This document shows, one piece after another, positions 11,700-24,389 of a stretch of DNA of 64,000 nt (the first letter of the stretch is position 1; each line of letters opens with the position of its first letter). The notes under the pieces are model-generated. The model was not told the DNA's origin. It was given only the letters and a program-made list of their open reading frames with translations, and ran no database searches. The stretch is from Musa acuminata AAA Group. Taxonomy: Eukaryota > Streptophyta > Magnoliopsida > Zingiberales > Musaceae. Location of the stretch: assembly GCF_036884655.1 (NCBI RefSeq), contig NC_088327.1, positions 14,682,501 through 14,746,500 of the forward strand, given 5' to 3'. The translations under genes and the position numbers were made by a program.

Positions 11700-14600
11700 T
11701 GATCAGTTTAATACTCTCACTTGCTTAATGTTCACATCCATTTCTTATTTATTGCTTCGTTTACTTATGGATCAAGCTCATTGATGCTAGTTCAACTCAA
11801 GCAGCACTTCATATTTAATAATTTAGGCTCTGACAAACTTTTGTGGTTTTCTCGAAAGAAGGCACACTTGAGCTAAATAGCACTTCTGCTGAGGTTTGTT
11901 TCAACATAATCTTGTGTGGTTTGACTATAGTTGATTCCTGCTGAAGATGTTTGTGCAATCTTCATGCACTGCTTGTTGAAGTTTTGCTACATGATTTCAA
12001 CTGCAGAAACAACCAGCTTGGATGTGTTTTTTATTTGATAGCATGATTAGTAGCTTCGTGAAGCAGATGTGTCCACCATAACCTCAGATAAGCGGTTTAT
12101 CTGGTCAAATATGATGCTGATGGCATAGGGATGTGAGACGTGTTCTTAGATGTTACTATTACTACTCTCCTCTGATGAGAAAAGATTAGTTAGTATGTTT
12201 CAGCATAGACATTATGATATAGTGCTAGTTTACTAATTCCCAAGTGTGAGATTTAGCAAGTCATGTGGAACTTCCAGCGCATTGGTTGTGGGAATAGTAG
12301 GGATTTGTTGATGTCTACCAATACCAGTTCCTGGCATTAGGTACAACAGGATGCACTAGCCACTGAAAGTAATAGTTCTAAAAGGATTAATATCTTCTTC
12401 GATGGACAAAAGAAAACAACGTTTATATATTTTTTTTATGCATTTCAGATCTCACAAGTTAATGTAATATTTTTTTACAGTGTTAAGCAGCATTCCCGTT
12501 ACACTACAATGATCCTACTAAAGCATGAGTTTCTAAAGAAGTCTCGCTGACTTTGCATGATTTTTCTCAAGGAATATTTTATGTTTGTAAAAACAAGCCT
12601 CTCGAATATGTCATAAAGCATTATTTCTATTGGTTTAGGTCTTTATGCATATATCTTTATCCATAATAGAACTTGAAGTCAATGGATGCAGTTCTGACAC
12701 AAACGTCTCTTGTTTAGAAATTTAGAAACTTGAGGTCATTTAATGCAATTTTGACTTAATATTCCTTCTGTTCAAAATTTATACTTTGCATGCGGTCTTC
12801 AATGCAATTGCATTTGACTAATCTGTAACAGTTGCAACGGTGGAGTTGCAGCACTCAGCAATATTGCATTGGTGAGATTATTCAAACATACTTCTCCATT
12901 CTATCAGTCCAATGACTGAACTAATTGATGTTAATTGACTCTTATTTAGTCTATGTACTTCCTTTTTTTGTTTAATGTGATGCACATGCTTTGACTAATC
13001 ATTTGTTTATTTAAAACGATAATTAGAGTTTATTTTAGGCTTGAAGTTGTTTTCATGTGTCTGAGTTACTGATTCACATCTGTTTTTCCTACTTAACAGC
13101 TCTATAGATCAATGATCTCTTATGGGAACAAGAAATCAGTCGTTTCCTCATCGCTCCTATATGTGTCTCCATTATTTAGTTGCTGTATCTAAGGTCTGAG
13201 CATCTTAAATAATAAATGTTCATCATTACGAGCATTATAATACAATTTGATCTCCAAGAGGAATCTTGTTCAATCATTGAGCTTTAATAACTCACCGACC
13301 TTGTTGCTTTTCTAATGAAGGAAGACTAGATTTATATCAAGTGGCAAATGGAGAACTGCTTGATGGAGTCATCCCTCCTCTCCCGGGTCTTAGACCAATA
13401 AATGTTGAAATGCTTAATCTGCCTTTCGAAGAAGATTTCTTGCAGGTGTTAAGAGGTCGTGCTAGCCACCTTGCTAAATGCAGATGATGAGTGATGATAT
13501 GTGCCACAATTTGGTGCACGACAGAAGGATTGAGGGCTTGAGTTAATGTCGAGAATTGGAATACTAAATTATCGGAAATTACTTCTTTGACTATAGAGGT
13601 AAGACAACGTACATTGATCGTCACTGTAGCCTCTCTATTGGTATGAGACTCGTGCATGGATTTTGGCCAATAATATACTTCATCATACATACCTGCCACA
13701 AAATGGGCTAGTTATGGTCAGACCATCAAGCTCTGACAAGATCCAACAAATGGCCCTTTGGAGAACTTGCCAACTCCATAAGCTGGTAAGCGTACAATCC
13801 TATGGAGTGTTTAGACCACTGCTGTAGCTCCCTAAAAACACCAAATCTTATGTTGCATGGGTTGATCAATGGGCACTATCTCTCACTCTCTAAGAACATC
13901 TTCTGAAGTTTTCTTAGATTTGGCAGTCATTGTTATCATAGAGAATTTACATTCTTGTTTGGTTTTGAGAGTGAAGAAAAACATGCTCATTTCATGTTGG
14001 CAACTGACTCCACCTCCATCTTCTTCACAGGGACCTTTTCCTCCATACCCATGGCAGGAGCATTCCTCAGCAGAAAACAACTTCTCGTGCATCATTATGC
14101 TTGAAAGATGGTAAAGGCAGCCTGAACTGTCACACAAGGTAAAAACTAGGAAAGTTCCATCTCCTCTGCACTGAAACATCATACTCTAGGAGAAAAAATG
14201 GAGCCATGCATCCACTTGAAGTATGAATATTGTTGATGCAAGATGTTTGAGCATTTGTTCTTGTCTGTTAAGAGGCACAATAGCAATGTCTTTTGTTGAT
14301 GAACGTCGTTGCAGCAAACATTTTAGAGATGACAATCAAAACTTTGGACAGAAGGAATCCTTTTCCTTATTGAAAGGAGATGAATTATTTTCCTCTTCTT
14401 TTTTTCTTATGTTGAAGTATATACGGATCTTTTTCAAAACAGGCTGTAAGTTCAAATCCAATTATGTCTATTAGACATGTTGGTTTCAGTCATACATGGT
14501 GTACCTAGTGCATGAGGCTCCTCTTACTATAGGATTTGGAGAGGGATAATATATGTGGTCTCAACTTTAAATACCTAAAAATTTAATATTTTCATGAAAA

Positions 14601-16390
14601 AAATTCATCTTAGGATTTCTTTCTTATAAATTTCTACTAGAGAAAGTGAGAATTCTTAAAGAATCACATAAGAGGGTATATAAGGATAGATAACCTCGAG
14701 TTTGAGCTAATTCAAGAGAAGTAACTCGAGCTAATTCAAGAGAAGTTTATTCTTGCAGGGTAAAAACATTAGTTTTTCTTCGTAGAAATAAATAAGGAAT
14801 GAAATGATGTAGATCTTGAGTTTACTATTTTCTAGATTTGTATTTTTATTATCGATTCTCTAGATTGTTCTTTTCGTGTGGAGGTCTTGTTGTTAAAAAA
14901 TATACTTAATTTGTTACGTCGTACTTAAGATATATTAAAGTACATAACCTTTAAAATGTAACCCTTACAATATACCCTCTAATCCCTAAGAATTGCAGGT
15001 TTATTGTACTAAGAGTGTGGAGAAATTCTAATTGTGAAGAGAAAAAAGAAAATGTAACTAACTGTATGATGAGTGTCCTCCATCAGACATACTCCCGCCA
15101 CCATTCAATCAATCACTCCTCCCTATTTCCTCTCTCATGTTTATCTTTCTTCAGAGATCATGCTGTGATGGAATAATGTCCGAGTGGCGATTACTTCGGA
15201 AACCAAAAGAGAAAGTAAGGCTACGGAAACATTTGACCTCGGCATGATCACCTAAAGGAGAGAGCACTTAATTGGTGGAAGAATGGGAGTGCGTTCTTGG
15301 CCTCAGCCTTTTGTGCTCGACATTCTGTGGTGCAGGCTATTTGACGCAGCACCTCAGCCTCCTTTTTATCTGGTGCTTTGGCCAGTCTAAAGAGGGCGAT
15401 AATTGAGCTTTGTGGTGGGGGCTTAAGGATAAGAATTGCAGAGATGTAAAGGGAAGTAAGTACTGCTAAAGCACTGAGGTAGCAAAGGTGACAATTATTG
15501 GAAATCCATGCAGTATGATAATGATTTGTATGAGTAAGGACTGCTAGGTTATTTTTATAAGCCAGATAAAGATTACGTATTATTAAGGATTGAAATAAAA
15601 GAGTAAGATCACTTAATTATGAGGGAACAGTATGAGATATCATGTCACGACAACATCTCGATCTTTTTGTTCATATAATCTTTACACAAAAGATTTGATG
15701 CGACATAACACCTCGGTATGCTTGAGTTAAAATTCTGTGTTTCATATGACATTATCTCTAGAATAGTGATCAAAGCCTATCAACGTGACTCCTAGCACTA
15801 GAGAAGGTTGGTCATCTAATTTATATTATATGTCTATCTTATCACCATGACTGCTATATAATAGAATTATACGAATGACATAGGGGTACTTTTCAATACT
15901 ATAGGAGCTGAGAATATGCGTCATAATTCTCTCTTCTATCCTTTCAAAAAAATTATTTATGTGTAAAAAAAAGAGGAATTTTAATTTAAATACACGAAGT
16001 ACCTTATATACGTTTTTCACAAATTATTCTCAGGAATTTTTTTTTTTTTTCTATTTTCCAGGCTTAAGACTCATATTTATTTTCATTTTTCAATAGGATG
16101 TTCATTACCTGATAGCAAAGTTGAGGCATTGGTCACATCACCTGATACCAACATGTTCTCAAAGTTGTGATAAGGATACAACAGCATATAACATTTGGGA
16201 AGCACAAAAGAACTGTTAAATATTTTGACCTTAAATAGGAAGCACAAAATATTTTGAACATTTGGTCCCATCACATTTTTGAAAAGCTTCTACAAACTTA
16301 AAAGTAATAAGAACTTAATATTTTGAATTGATACCCACCTGACATGAGAGATTAAAATTTTTAAGTAATAAGAACTTAAATATAACAGTA
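11700..16390. other. Long spacer, no supported gene
   Basis: AT-rich sequence with scattered short frames. The largest ATG frame (13337-13699, minus) has no family resemblance. A minus-strand frame without ATG at 15248-15619 is listed separately. A short direct repeat containing CCTGACATGAGAGATTAAAA occurs at about 16339 and 16408. Confidence 0.5.
15248..15619 (-). pseudogene. Possible degenerate coding exon, unrecognised
   Basis: A frame of about 123 codons with no ATG stays open on the minus strand and ends in TGA at 15250-15248. Its last part reads like protein: a hydrophobic stretch (LSALAVLTSLYISAILIL), then a charged helix-like stretch (RLAKAPDKKEAEVLRQIA). It sits in a locally GC-richer island. 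It might be an exon remnant or chance. I recognise no family. Confidence 0.2.
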
Positions 16391-17378
16391 TAATTACTCC
16401 TTTGCGACCTGACATGAGAGATTAAAATTCTTGAAGTCACAGATATTTGAATTCCTCATCTTCCAAAGAACCTCTCGGATCAGGAATCTAAAAATACTAC
16501 CGGTTAGGTTCTTTCTCCTTATCAAAGTGGAACCCACCACACTATAATCCACACTTTGATTCGCTGAGCACCGTAAGCAATTGGGCTTTATATGACCTAC
16601 AATTAAATAAACGAGGCAAAAGGCATCCCAACAGGTACTGATTTCATTGGCTTTGTTCTGATGCACTTGACTTTAGTGTGCTTTCCCTAGTAGGGCAACT
16701 CTTAGCAGCTAAAATTGTGGCAGCAGGGTCGTGAGCTTTCTCTGCAGCATCCGATACTGCTCTCCACAAACTCGACTAGCATTCGAGCTTTGCCTGAAGC
16801 ATGCAATACTTAGATGCTCTCCAACAACTAAAAAGGTATTCCTGCTTTAAGCATGTTTTCTCTTGCTTTGCTCTGGATATGTTCTTTAAGTCTCATGCTA
16901 ATCTTTGATCTTGTGATCTTGTGCTCCTTTTAACGTGGCTTTTCTTCTGCAGTGTAAAGTCTCAGTGCTTGTTTCAGTGTTTTATCTGTTGTAATAGGGA
17001 TGATAGAACCACAGTGGCCAATGATTAATGAGGTGTTTATGACATCATATGCTTGTAGTTTGATGTCATTGTAAACTCAATTTTCTAGTGCATGTTGACA
17101 TGTATATTTCGAATTGCAATCTGGATTTGTATGATACATATTGCATATAATTGTAACACTCTTAGTTTACTTTTCTTTTTTTTTTTTTCATGTCTATATG
17201 GATTTCATAAATGTACGATCATTGTTTTAGCCAACTTGCTCCTGCACATAATAAAGGGTTCGGGACGAAAAGTATTACTGCACATAAGGCTAGAAGTAAA
17301 TTATAATACAGAATCATCATTGGACTAAGTCTCATATAGTTTTGATGTTGAATCATAATAACCGGAGAACTAAAGGAT

Positions 17379-17380
<2 letters not shown>

Positions 17381-17416
<36 letters not shown>
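17381..17416. repeat. (GAT)12 microsatellite
   Basis: About twelve uninterrupted GAT units. Confidence 0.95.
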
Positions 17417-17418
<2 letters not shown>

Positions 17419-17790
17419 AATTAGTGGTTTAAAGTTATTATATCAAGGCAAGTTGTGACGATAATATATATGATGAAATACCTAATAAATATGGTGTTGA
17501 ATACTTTTTCAAAGAATTTATTTATTTTAATAGTCATAAAAAAATGAAAGATTTTATGATACTCCTGAAATAGCTTGAAGAGATTGGACTTTCTCTAACA
17601 TCAATCTTACTTATGAATGAGATGAATACATGATAATACATACTGTTTGTATTTAGCATGAAATCATGATATACACATTTAAAACAGTCATTTCAACAAA
17701 TTTGTCATAATTTTTTATGCTATTCTCTTTACGTTCTTGAATTACTTCATGGCTGTCAAAGGTAAAATTCACACACACATATATATAATA

Positions 17791-17935
17791 CTGCATAATA
17801 AGGTCATAGTATCTATCGTATCAGTATCTTACCTCCATATCTTTGTTTGGAATAAGTTGCTGCATAATAAGGTCATAATATCGTATCAGTATCTTGCCTC
17901 CATATCTTTTGTTTGGAATAAGTTCCTCCAAGAAC
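17791..17935. repeat. Tandem duplication, about 70-bp unit, two copies
   Basis: CTGCATAATAAGGTCATA followed by GTATCAGTATCTT and TTTGGAATAAGTT occurs twice back to back with a few differences. Confidence 0.85.
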
Positions 17936-18354
17936 ACAATAATCTCTACGTGTAGCAACTTAGCAAGAATGAGAATCAAATGCTACATGATTTTAGCATC
18001 CTCGTGATCGAAAATGGCCATGCCAATTGTAACGAATAATTAGGACAGGCAATTGTTCGGAAAATGTTAAAAAAGTGGAGGCTTTTTCTTAATGGAGAGT
18101 GCGAGGATATGGGAAGACAAAATCGTCGAACAAAAAGGCCTGTCCTTGGAGACCCTAATATTGTTGGATGATGGAGTTGTAGAGGGTGCTTTCTTTCGCA
18201 TCTTGATTAATAAAATAGGGACTTCTAATTTTCTTGGTTTGTGGTGGACATGAAGGCATGTGAGATCAGGAATTACTTCTTCAAACAACCAAACAAAGTC
18301 TACTTCAAACTTTGGGTTAGGCAGTACTATAGGTTAGAGAGAGCAACATGACTA

Positions 18355-18840
18355 TGTGATCTTATCTAATTAGATAAGATATATTATAAATATGATTAAA
18401 TTTTGATTAGGATTATCGATTAATAGAAAAAAATAATTATAATAGGATTCATTAGGAGATGACCTTGATAGGAAGAATTCTCCTAATTACTTATCATAAA
18501 TTTCCTGTTCTTCCTATAAATAGATAAGATCTTCTAAGGACTCAATACGATATAATATGATACGTGTCGTTATTAAGATATTATAAATATTTTCTTATCT
18601 TTCCTTTGTTCATAATCTATGTTAATAACGATCTCGTGAAGGATAGGAAGAGAGAAAGAAGACGAGTTTAGTTCTCCTTGTAGATCGACATCATTATAGC
18701 TTTCGGATCTGACTAAGATATATTTATAAATCAAATAAAGGCTCTCTGAATGTTATCGAAAAGTACACATCGTAAATTTAATATATTATTATTTGATTTT
18801 AATTTCTAATATTAAATTTTTTTACATAACAATAGCATAA
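18355..18840 (+). repeat. LTR-like dispersed repeat R, copy 1
   Basis: One of four copies in the window (others at about 20425, 45660 and 57370). Shared landmarks in order: AGATATATTATA, a TATA box region (CCTATAAATAGATAAGA at about 18515), CGAGTTTAGTTCTCCTTGTA, and near the right end a block resembling a Copia primer-binding site (TGTTATCGAAAAG here, TGGTATCGAAAGC in copy 3). A non-autonomous LTR element or its solo LTR would explain a promoter followed by a primer-site-like block. The borders are approximate. Confidence 0.5.
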
Positions 18841-20424
18841 TCATAGTTTTCTTCCATGTGATAATTAAATTTCAATTCTTGTTCTTAGATATTTGTTTGA
18901 TTATTAACGTGCATATGTTTAAAATTATAAAATAATATTTATTTTTCACATCAAGACATGATTTATCATAATTATAGTTATTATATGAGTTTTTTTATTA
19001 TGCTGATTAATATTCAATAATTATTATGGCTATTATTTTATTATTAAAATATTTCAACATAAATTATATTAGAAAATTTTGGTGAATATTATTTATAACT
19101 TATACATCTAGGTTTTATCTAATTAGTAGCTACCAAAGTGGCCTAAGATGATAGACTTATGTGATATAAATTATAATAAATATTTTGTTACTTATAAAAT
19201 CACAAACTTAACCATTGAAAATTCTATAGAATAAATAATTAAAATAAATAATTAAAAAAGGTCTAAAATACTTAGTTTTATAATAATTGCTAATAACATT
19301 TAGGCTTTATTATGGTCTATAACTAGCATACTAAAATATTTAAAGATTAATTTAAATAATTGACCAGTGATTAATTGATATCTAAATTAAAAAATTGACT
19401 AAAATTTAATCTTATGGTATTTTAAAAATTTAAGATTATATCCTCAATATGCTTGATGAATCTGTAAGCTCAAGAATAGTGGGCATGAATACAGTTGAGT
19501 TGTTTCTTGTATAATTTATTCTTAATTTTATTTTTTCTTAGTTTGACCCATTTAAAATTTCATAAAATAAAATTAAGGATAAGTGAAACTTAAATTAGCT
19601 AACTAATATATGTGTTTAGGAAGAATTAAAATTAAAATAGAAAAGACTCATAATATTTTAGATACTACTTAAGGTGGATAATAATAAAAGAAAGTTGAAA
19701 CATAAATCATCTGAGTTTATAAATACTATATAAATTTATAAAATAAAAATTTTAATAGTAAAATGCTACTTTTGTAATAAGAGAGATAATATGAAGAAGG
19801 AATATAAGATTTTAGTTCAAAAGGAAAGGTTTTAGTCCAATAATAAAGATTTATTTTAATATGAAAATAAAAAATATATATAATATTCATCATTACAGGA
19901 ATCATCTTAAAAGTGAAAATAATAGTAATTGTTACTTATCTTTTACACTTAGAAATGATTTATTTAATGGATCTTAAATATGCATGTTATGATAATGGAT
20001 CTTAAATATGCGATACATGTTTAATTGAACATTATAATTAATATTCTTATTAAAATTATTTATTTTTATTATCTTTTTCATATTATGGTTAGATATGATA
20101 ACAAGATTGTCTTGATAAGATAAATTATATAGATAATTTTGAATTACATTATGAAGGACTAATAGTGTTGTGGTACCTAGAAGGAAGTATGACGTTGATG
20201 ACATACAATTGCTATGACTCATATTAGTAGTCAAACTTAATATAGTATTATTATATTTATTAGACTTATTAGCCTATTTTATAAAATTTGTACATATAAA
20301 ATATTTTTTAAAATTTTAGAATCTAATTAAATATAATTATTTTTAAATAAAAATTATTTTATTTATTTTGATTTTAAATTTTTTTATATCTTATTAATTA
20401 ATAAGCCAAGTGAGAGAATATTAG
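18841..20424. other. AT-rich spacer, no gene
   Basis: Very AT-rich. No conserved coding frame or recognisable element could be supported. Confidence 0.6.
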
Positions 20425-20960
20425 ATTATATAGTCTAATTATAATAGAAAGAAAGATATATTATAGATATGATTGGATTATGATTACGGTTATCAAGCAA
20501 AAAGAAAGTCCAATCATAATAGAATTTCTTAAAGATTATTTTAATAGAAAAAACTTTTCTAATTACTCATGAGACTCTTTATTCTCACCTATAAATAGAT
20601 AAAACCTTCTAGGACTCAACACGATATGATATGATATGATATATGACGTGATGTTATTGAGAGATTATGGAACTTTTCTCATCTCTCTTTAGTCACACGA
20701 TATTATTAAAAGATCACATATCTTCTCTCATCTTTTTTAGATCCTAATTCATTGCTAATAATATTTTTATAAAAAATAAGAATAGAGAAAAACGTGAGTT
20801 TAGTTCTCCTTATATATCGATATTGTCATAATTTTTAAATCTGTAGATTAGATAAAGACTTTCTAAACAACATCGAAAGACACACATGGTAAATTTAATC
20901 TATTATTATTTAATTTTAATTTTAATATTAAAAAAAATATAATAGGAGCATAATATAGCT
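20425..20960 (+). repeat. LTR-like dispersed repeat R, copy 2
   Basis: Shares the same ordered landmarks as the copy at 18355: AGATATATTATAGATATGAT, CCTATAAATAGATAAAACC, CGTGAGTTTAGTTCTCCTTA and a degraded primer-site-like block near 20860. It lies about 1.3 kb upstream of HKT copy 1, so its TATA box is a possible alternative promoter, though this is only a possibility. Confidence 0.5.
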
Positions 20961-21223
20961 TCCTGGTCCGTGCAAATGCACAGTATCATCTATAGCAAAT
21001 TTAGCAGCAGTACTACTATAAAGTTGTTTGCAGAAATCAAATCTATGAAAACAATACCATCATCTCTTCAGTGGGAGAGGCACTTCAGCTTCAATGGGAA
21101 GGGCACTTCTGGTATTTGTGGATAGTGAGGCTTATAGCCTCACAGTTTAGGCCTCTCTGAAAATCTAAGTGCTTACGATGCAGGGCATCAAGTGTTGCAC
21201 ATCCTAGCTCAGATGCCTTTATA

Positions 21224-21248
21224 TGAGAGAGAGAGAGAGAGAGAGAGA
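21224..21248. repeat. (GA)n microsatellite
   Basis: Uninterrupted GA dinucleotides. Confidence 0.95.
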
Positions 21249-21903
21249 TGTGTCAACATTGCTGTATTTTGGTGACAACATTGCTGAATCTCCCTTCTAA
21301 AACTTGAGTGAGGACTTATTATCAAAGATTTTGGTATCTCCTTCATCATACTCCTGCCACCATCTTTCAATCAAATTGCTTTGTTATTAGAGCTATGAAA
21401 ACTTACTGTCACACTCACACTCATCCAGTGTCACTTGCAGAATCATTTTTCCTTCAGTCTTACATGTGTTGTCAGGAGAAGGTATCAATTTAGTCTCTAT
21501 TTCTTTCCTTGCTCGAATGATTGAGGGTTGTAATCATGCTTGAAGTACTGTCCTGTATCGCTATGATGATGCACCTCCAAGAAAATTTACAGCGTCTGGA
21601 TTTATCAACCTTGGTAAAGTATGTATCAGGCTGGAACATGATATAAGTTAACTTTCTGTACATCACTTATTAAGCACACTGTAATGTTGGTTTAATGTTG
21701 ATTGTCAGGTGGGTAAGGAGAGTTTTATATCTTCACCCTTCTTGTGTCTTTATAGTGGTTGTTTTAGCTCAGCCAAGGAGTTGAAGTAATGAGAATGTCT
21801 GAACAGTGTTAAGTAATTCAGTATAAGCTCAAATTACTGTGGAACTATCAAAGTAATTGCAAATTGTGTATGGTGAGAAGAAATAATTACAACTTAAAAT
21901 ATG

Positions 21904-21904
<1 letters not shown>

Positions 21905-21940
<36 letters not shown>
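21905..21940. repeat. (CT)n microsatellite
   Basis: Uninterrupted TC/CT dinucleotides, upstream of HKT copy 1. Confidence 0.95.
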
Positions 21941-21944
<4 letters not shown>

Positions 21945-22243
21945 TATATCACAGTGATGTGAAATTGCAAGTTTCGCAAGGGTTCTCTGTGTTCTTTAGT
22001 TATCATTAGCATTTTTGTGTAACTTAGTTTCCATAATAGTTTTATTGATATTTGCCATTGATATATTGAATAATTTCTGCTAATTGACATGTGTTTCTTG
22101 ATCACGCTTGCAATGAGATCTAACATGCAGATCCACAGTGGCGAATTTAGTACATCTGCACTTTTCTGTGCCTATATATAGATAGATATACCTTCCACCC
22201 TGATGAGTAAATCCAAATTATAATCCAACAACATATCTTTCTT

Positions 22244-23815
22244 ATGCCACCTCCATCGACCGTCATGGATATTACTTTCCATCGGAACAGCCTCATCCAT
22301 CTTCTCTCTCAGGTTAACCCCTTCTGGATCCAATTCTTTTACTTCCTCTCTTCCTCTATCACCGGCTTCCTCCTCCTCAAGCTACTGCCTACGAGAGACG
22401 CGACGAGTAGGCCCACTAACGTCGACCTGCTCTTCATGTCCGTGTCGGCCAACACGGTCTCAAGCATGGACACCATGGAGATGGAGGTGTTCTCCAACTA
22501 CCAGCTCGCAGTACTGACTCTTCTTATGGTGATCGGGGGAGAGGTGTTCATCTCCATGCTTAGTGTTCACTTCACCAAGATCAACTCCCAGATGAGGGAT
22601 TCTGCACTGGATGCAGCCGGCACGGAACTCGCTACTCTCTCTGATCAAAGACGGAGCTCGGACTTGAAATTTAGCTCTAGAAAGCACCTGTTCTTCGTGG
22701 TGTTGGGTTATCTCTTAGTAGGCCATGTGGTTGGTTTCTTACTCATCCTTGTTTACCTGAGACTTGTCCCGGAAGCCGGAGCTGTGCTTGAGAGAAAGGG
22801 TATCAACGCGTCCCTGTTCTCCATCTTCATCACCGTCTCTACCTTCGCCAACTGCGGTTTCGTGCCCACCAATGAGAACATGGTGGTCTTCAGGACTTAC
22901 TCCGGCCTCCTACTGATACTTACAGTGCAGGTACTCGTCGGAAACACGATGTACGCCTCGTGCCTGTGGGCGGTCATCTGGTTGTTGAAGAAGCTCACCA
23001 AGCGGCGGGAGTACGATTACCTGCTAACTAACTACGGGGAGATGGAGTGCAATCACTTGCTTACTGGCTCTCACTCACTGTACTTGGCTCTCACCGTGGC
23101 TGGGCTTGTGCTAGTGCAGTTCGGACTGTTCTGCTGTATGGAGTGGACGTCTGAGATCTTGAGTGGGCTGAGCACGTATCAGAAGGTCGTCGGAGTCGTC
23201 TTCCAGTGCGTGAACTCACGCTATGCCGGAGAAACCATCGTTGACCTCGCTGCTGTTGCTCCGGCCATCTTGGTGCTGTTTGTGGTGATGATGTACGTAC
23301 AGTCGTGGCTTCTTTAGTAAACTTAACCATAAGTTGACAGAGACCTCCGCATAAACAACAGTATGTGGTAGGGCCCACTTCGTGAGGTGACATCTTCGAA
23401 GAACATCACATGCAACAGCACCCCCATGGCCAACAGATGGGACCAACACACAGTCTCTATTGCACGCGCACTCTTTTCACATCTTTCCGTGCAGCAGTAG
23501 TGCATATTGGCCAATCCCACTTGTCGCACAAATATGCTAACGAATTGATAATATGCATGTGTTACAGGTATATTCCTCCATATACATGTTTTCTTCCTAG
23601 AAAAGGTGATAAGCAGCTACTCAAGGGCAGGGAAAGAAGCAGGAAGAAGCAAGGCCTGAGTTTGATCTTCTCGCCATTGTCTTATATTGCCATTTTTACC
23701 ATCATTGCATGCATCACAGAGAGGAGACAGATCTCTGAAGACCCGATAAACTTCAGTGTCCTCAACATTGTTGTTGAGGTTGTAAGGTACGTGCCTTCTT
23801 CACAACTTTATTCCC

Positions 23816-23857
<42 letters not shown>

Positions 23858-24062
23858 GGAACTTTGATGTCCACTTCAGCAGAATCTGTCTTCAGTTATC
23901 TGCTCTATCATGCAACTCAAACTCAACACCAAGATTGGATCGCAGGGTCTCAGCTGAAAACATCGGGCCAAAAGCGGCCATGGCTTTTCTCATAAAGCTC
24001 TACGGAGTAGCTCTTTTTATTCATAGCTCTCTTTTGGAGTGCTTGTTTCATTGAATCCCTTT

Positions 24063-24104
<42 letters not shown>

Positions 24105-24389
24105 GACTTCCTCTGATTTAATCGGATACCTGTTATCATGCATTAGTGTCATCTACTGCCCTAAAATAACGCAGTGCAAACTTGTGGCAGTGCATACGGA
24201 ACGGTTGGGTTCACAACGGGGTACAGCTGCAAGCGGCAAGTGAAGGCGGACGTACACTGCAAAGACGTGTCGGCTGGGTTCTCAGCGAAATGGAGCAGCA
24301 AAGGGAAACTTGTGCTCATCGTTGTCATGTTATTCGGCAGGTTGAAAAGGTTCAGCATGAGAGGTGGCAAACATTGGAAATTTATATAA
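22244..24389 (+). CDS. HKT1: HKT class-1 sodium transporter, complete (HKT copy 1)
   Basis: Three exons: 22244-23292, 23568-23786 and 24191-24389, with introns of 275 and 404 nt (GT-AG). The phases fit and the sum is 1467 nt, or 488 residues. This is a plasma-membrane Na+ (or Na+/K+) transporter of the HKT/Trk/Ktr superfamily, with four membrane-pore-membrane units. The filter residues are Ser74 (NTVSSMD), Gly205 (FANCGF), Gly329 (NSRYAGE) and Gly429 (YGTVGF). S-G-G-G is the class-1 pattern, linked in the family to Na+ selectivity and Na+ retrieval from xylem. Exon 2 gives YIPPYTCFLPRK and exon 3 gives TTGYSCKRQ, both family hallmarks. The ATG at 22265 aligns with the start used in copies 2 and 3 and would give 481 residues. 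Compared with those copies, a 14-residue in-frame loss lies in the loop near residue 135. Confidence 0.95.
23819..23853. repeat. (GA)n microsatellite in HKT intron 2
   Basis: A run of GA dinucleotides 33 bp after the exon 2 donor. An opposite-polarity TC tract lies at 24066-24101 in the same intron, and the two could pair in the transcript. Confidence 0.95.
24066..24101. repeat. (TC)n microsatellite in HKT intron 2
   Basis: An uninterrupted TC tract about 90 nt before the exon 3 acceptor. Confidence 0.95.

Larger units (their letters stand above)
16390..18330. repeat. HKT-upstream block, paralogous to about 53000-55000
   Basis: This noncoding stretch aligns piecewise with the sequence upstream of HKT copy 3. 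Shared tracts include TGTGCTTTCCCTAG (16678 and 53270), the segment with CAATGGCCAATGATT or its near match (17015 and 53598), the ATTAAGACAGGCAA-like segment (18040 and 54380), and ATGAAGGCAT (18250 and 54951). It is therefore old flanking DNA duplicated together with HKT. It contains no gene that I can support. Confidence 0.6.
20961..22243 (+). promoter_or_regulatory. HKT copy 1 upstream region
   Basis: The stretch from about 20965 is homologous to the sequence just upstream of HKT copy 2 (shared GCAGAAATCAAAT and GTGGGAGAGGCACTT), so it belongs to the ancestral HKT flank. Microsatellites lie at 21224-21248 (GA) and 21905-21940 (CT). A TATA-like CTATATATAGATAG at about 22172 is about 70 bp before the first ATG and is the best promoter candidate. 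Confidence 0.5.

Noticed and set aside
13337..13699. Minus-strand open frame of 120 codons
   Set aside because: No domain, no codon-like periodicity visible to me, no supporting splice or promoter signals. Possibly chance.
13883..14182. Minus-strand frame with several Cys and Gly residues
   Set aside because: Cysteine spacing fits no known small secreted or zinc-binding family and no signal peptide is visible.
23410..23567. Plus-strand frame extending HKT exon 2 to the left with an ATG at 23410
   Set aside because: It is intron 1 sequence read through. The acceptor TTACAG at 23562-23567 and family alignment place the exon start at 23568.
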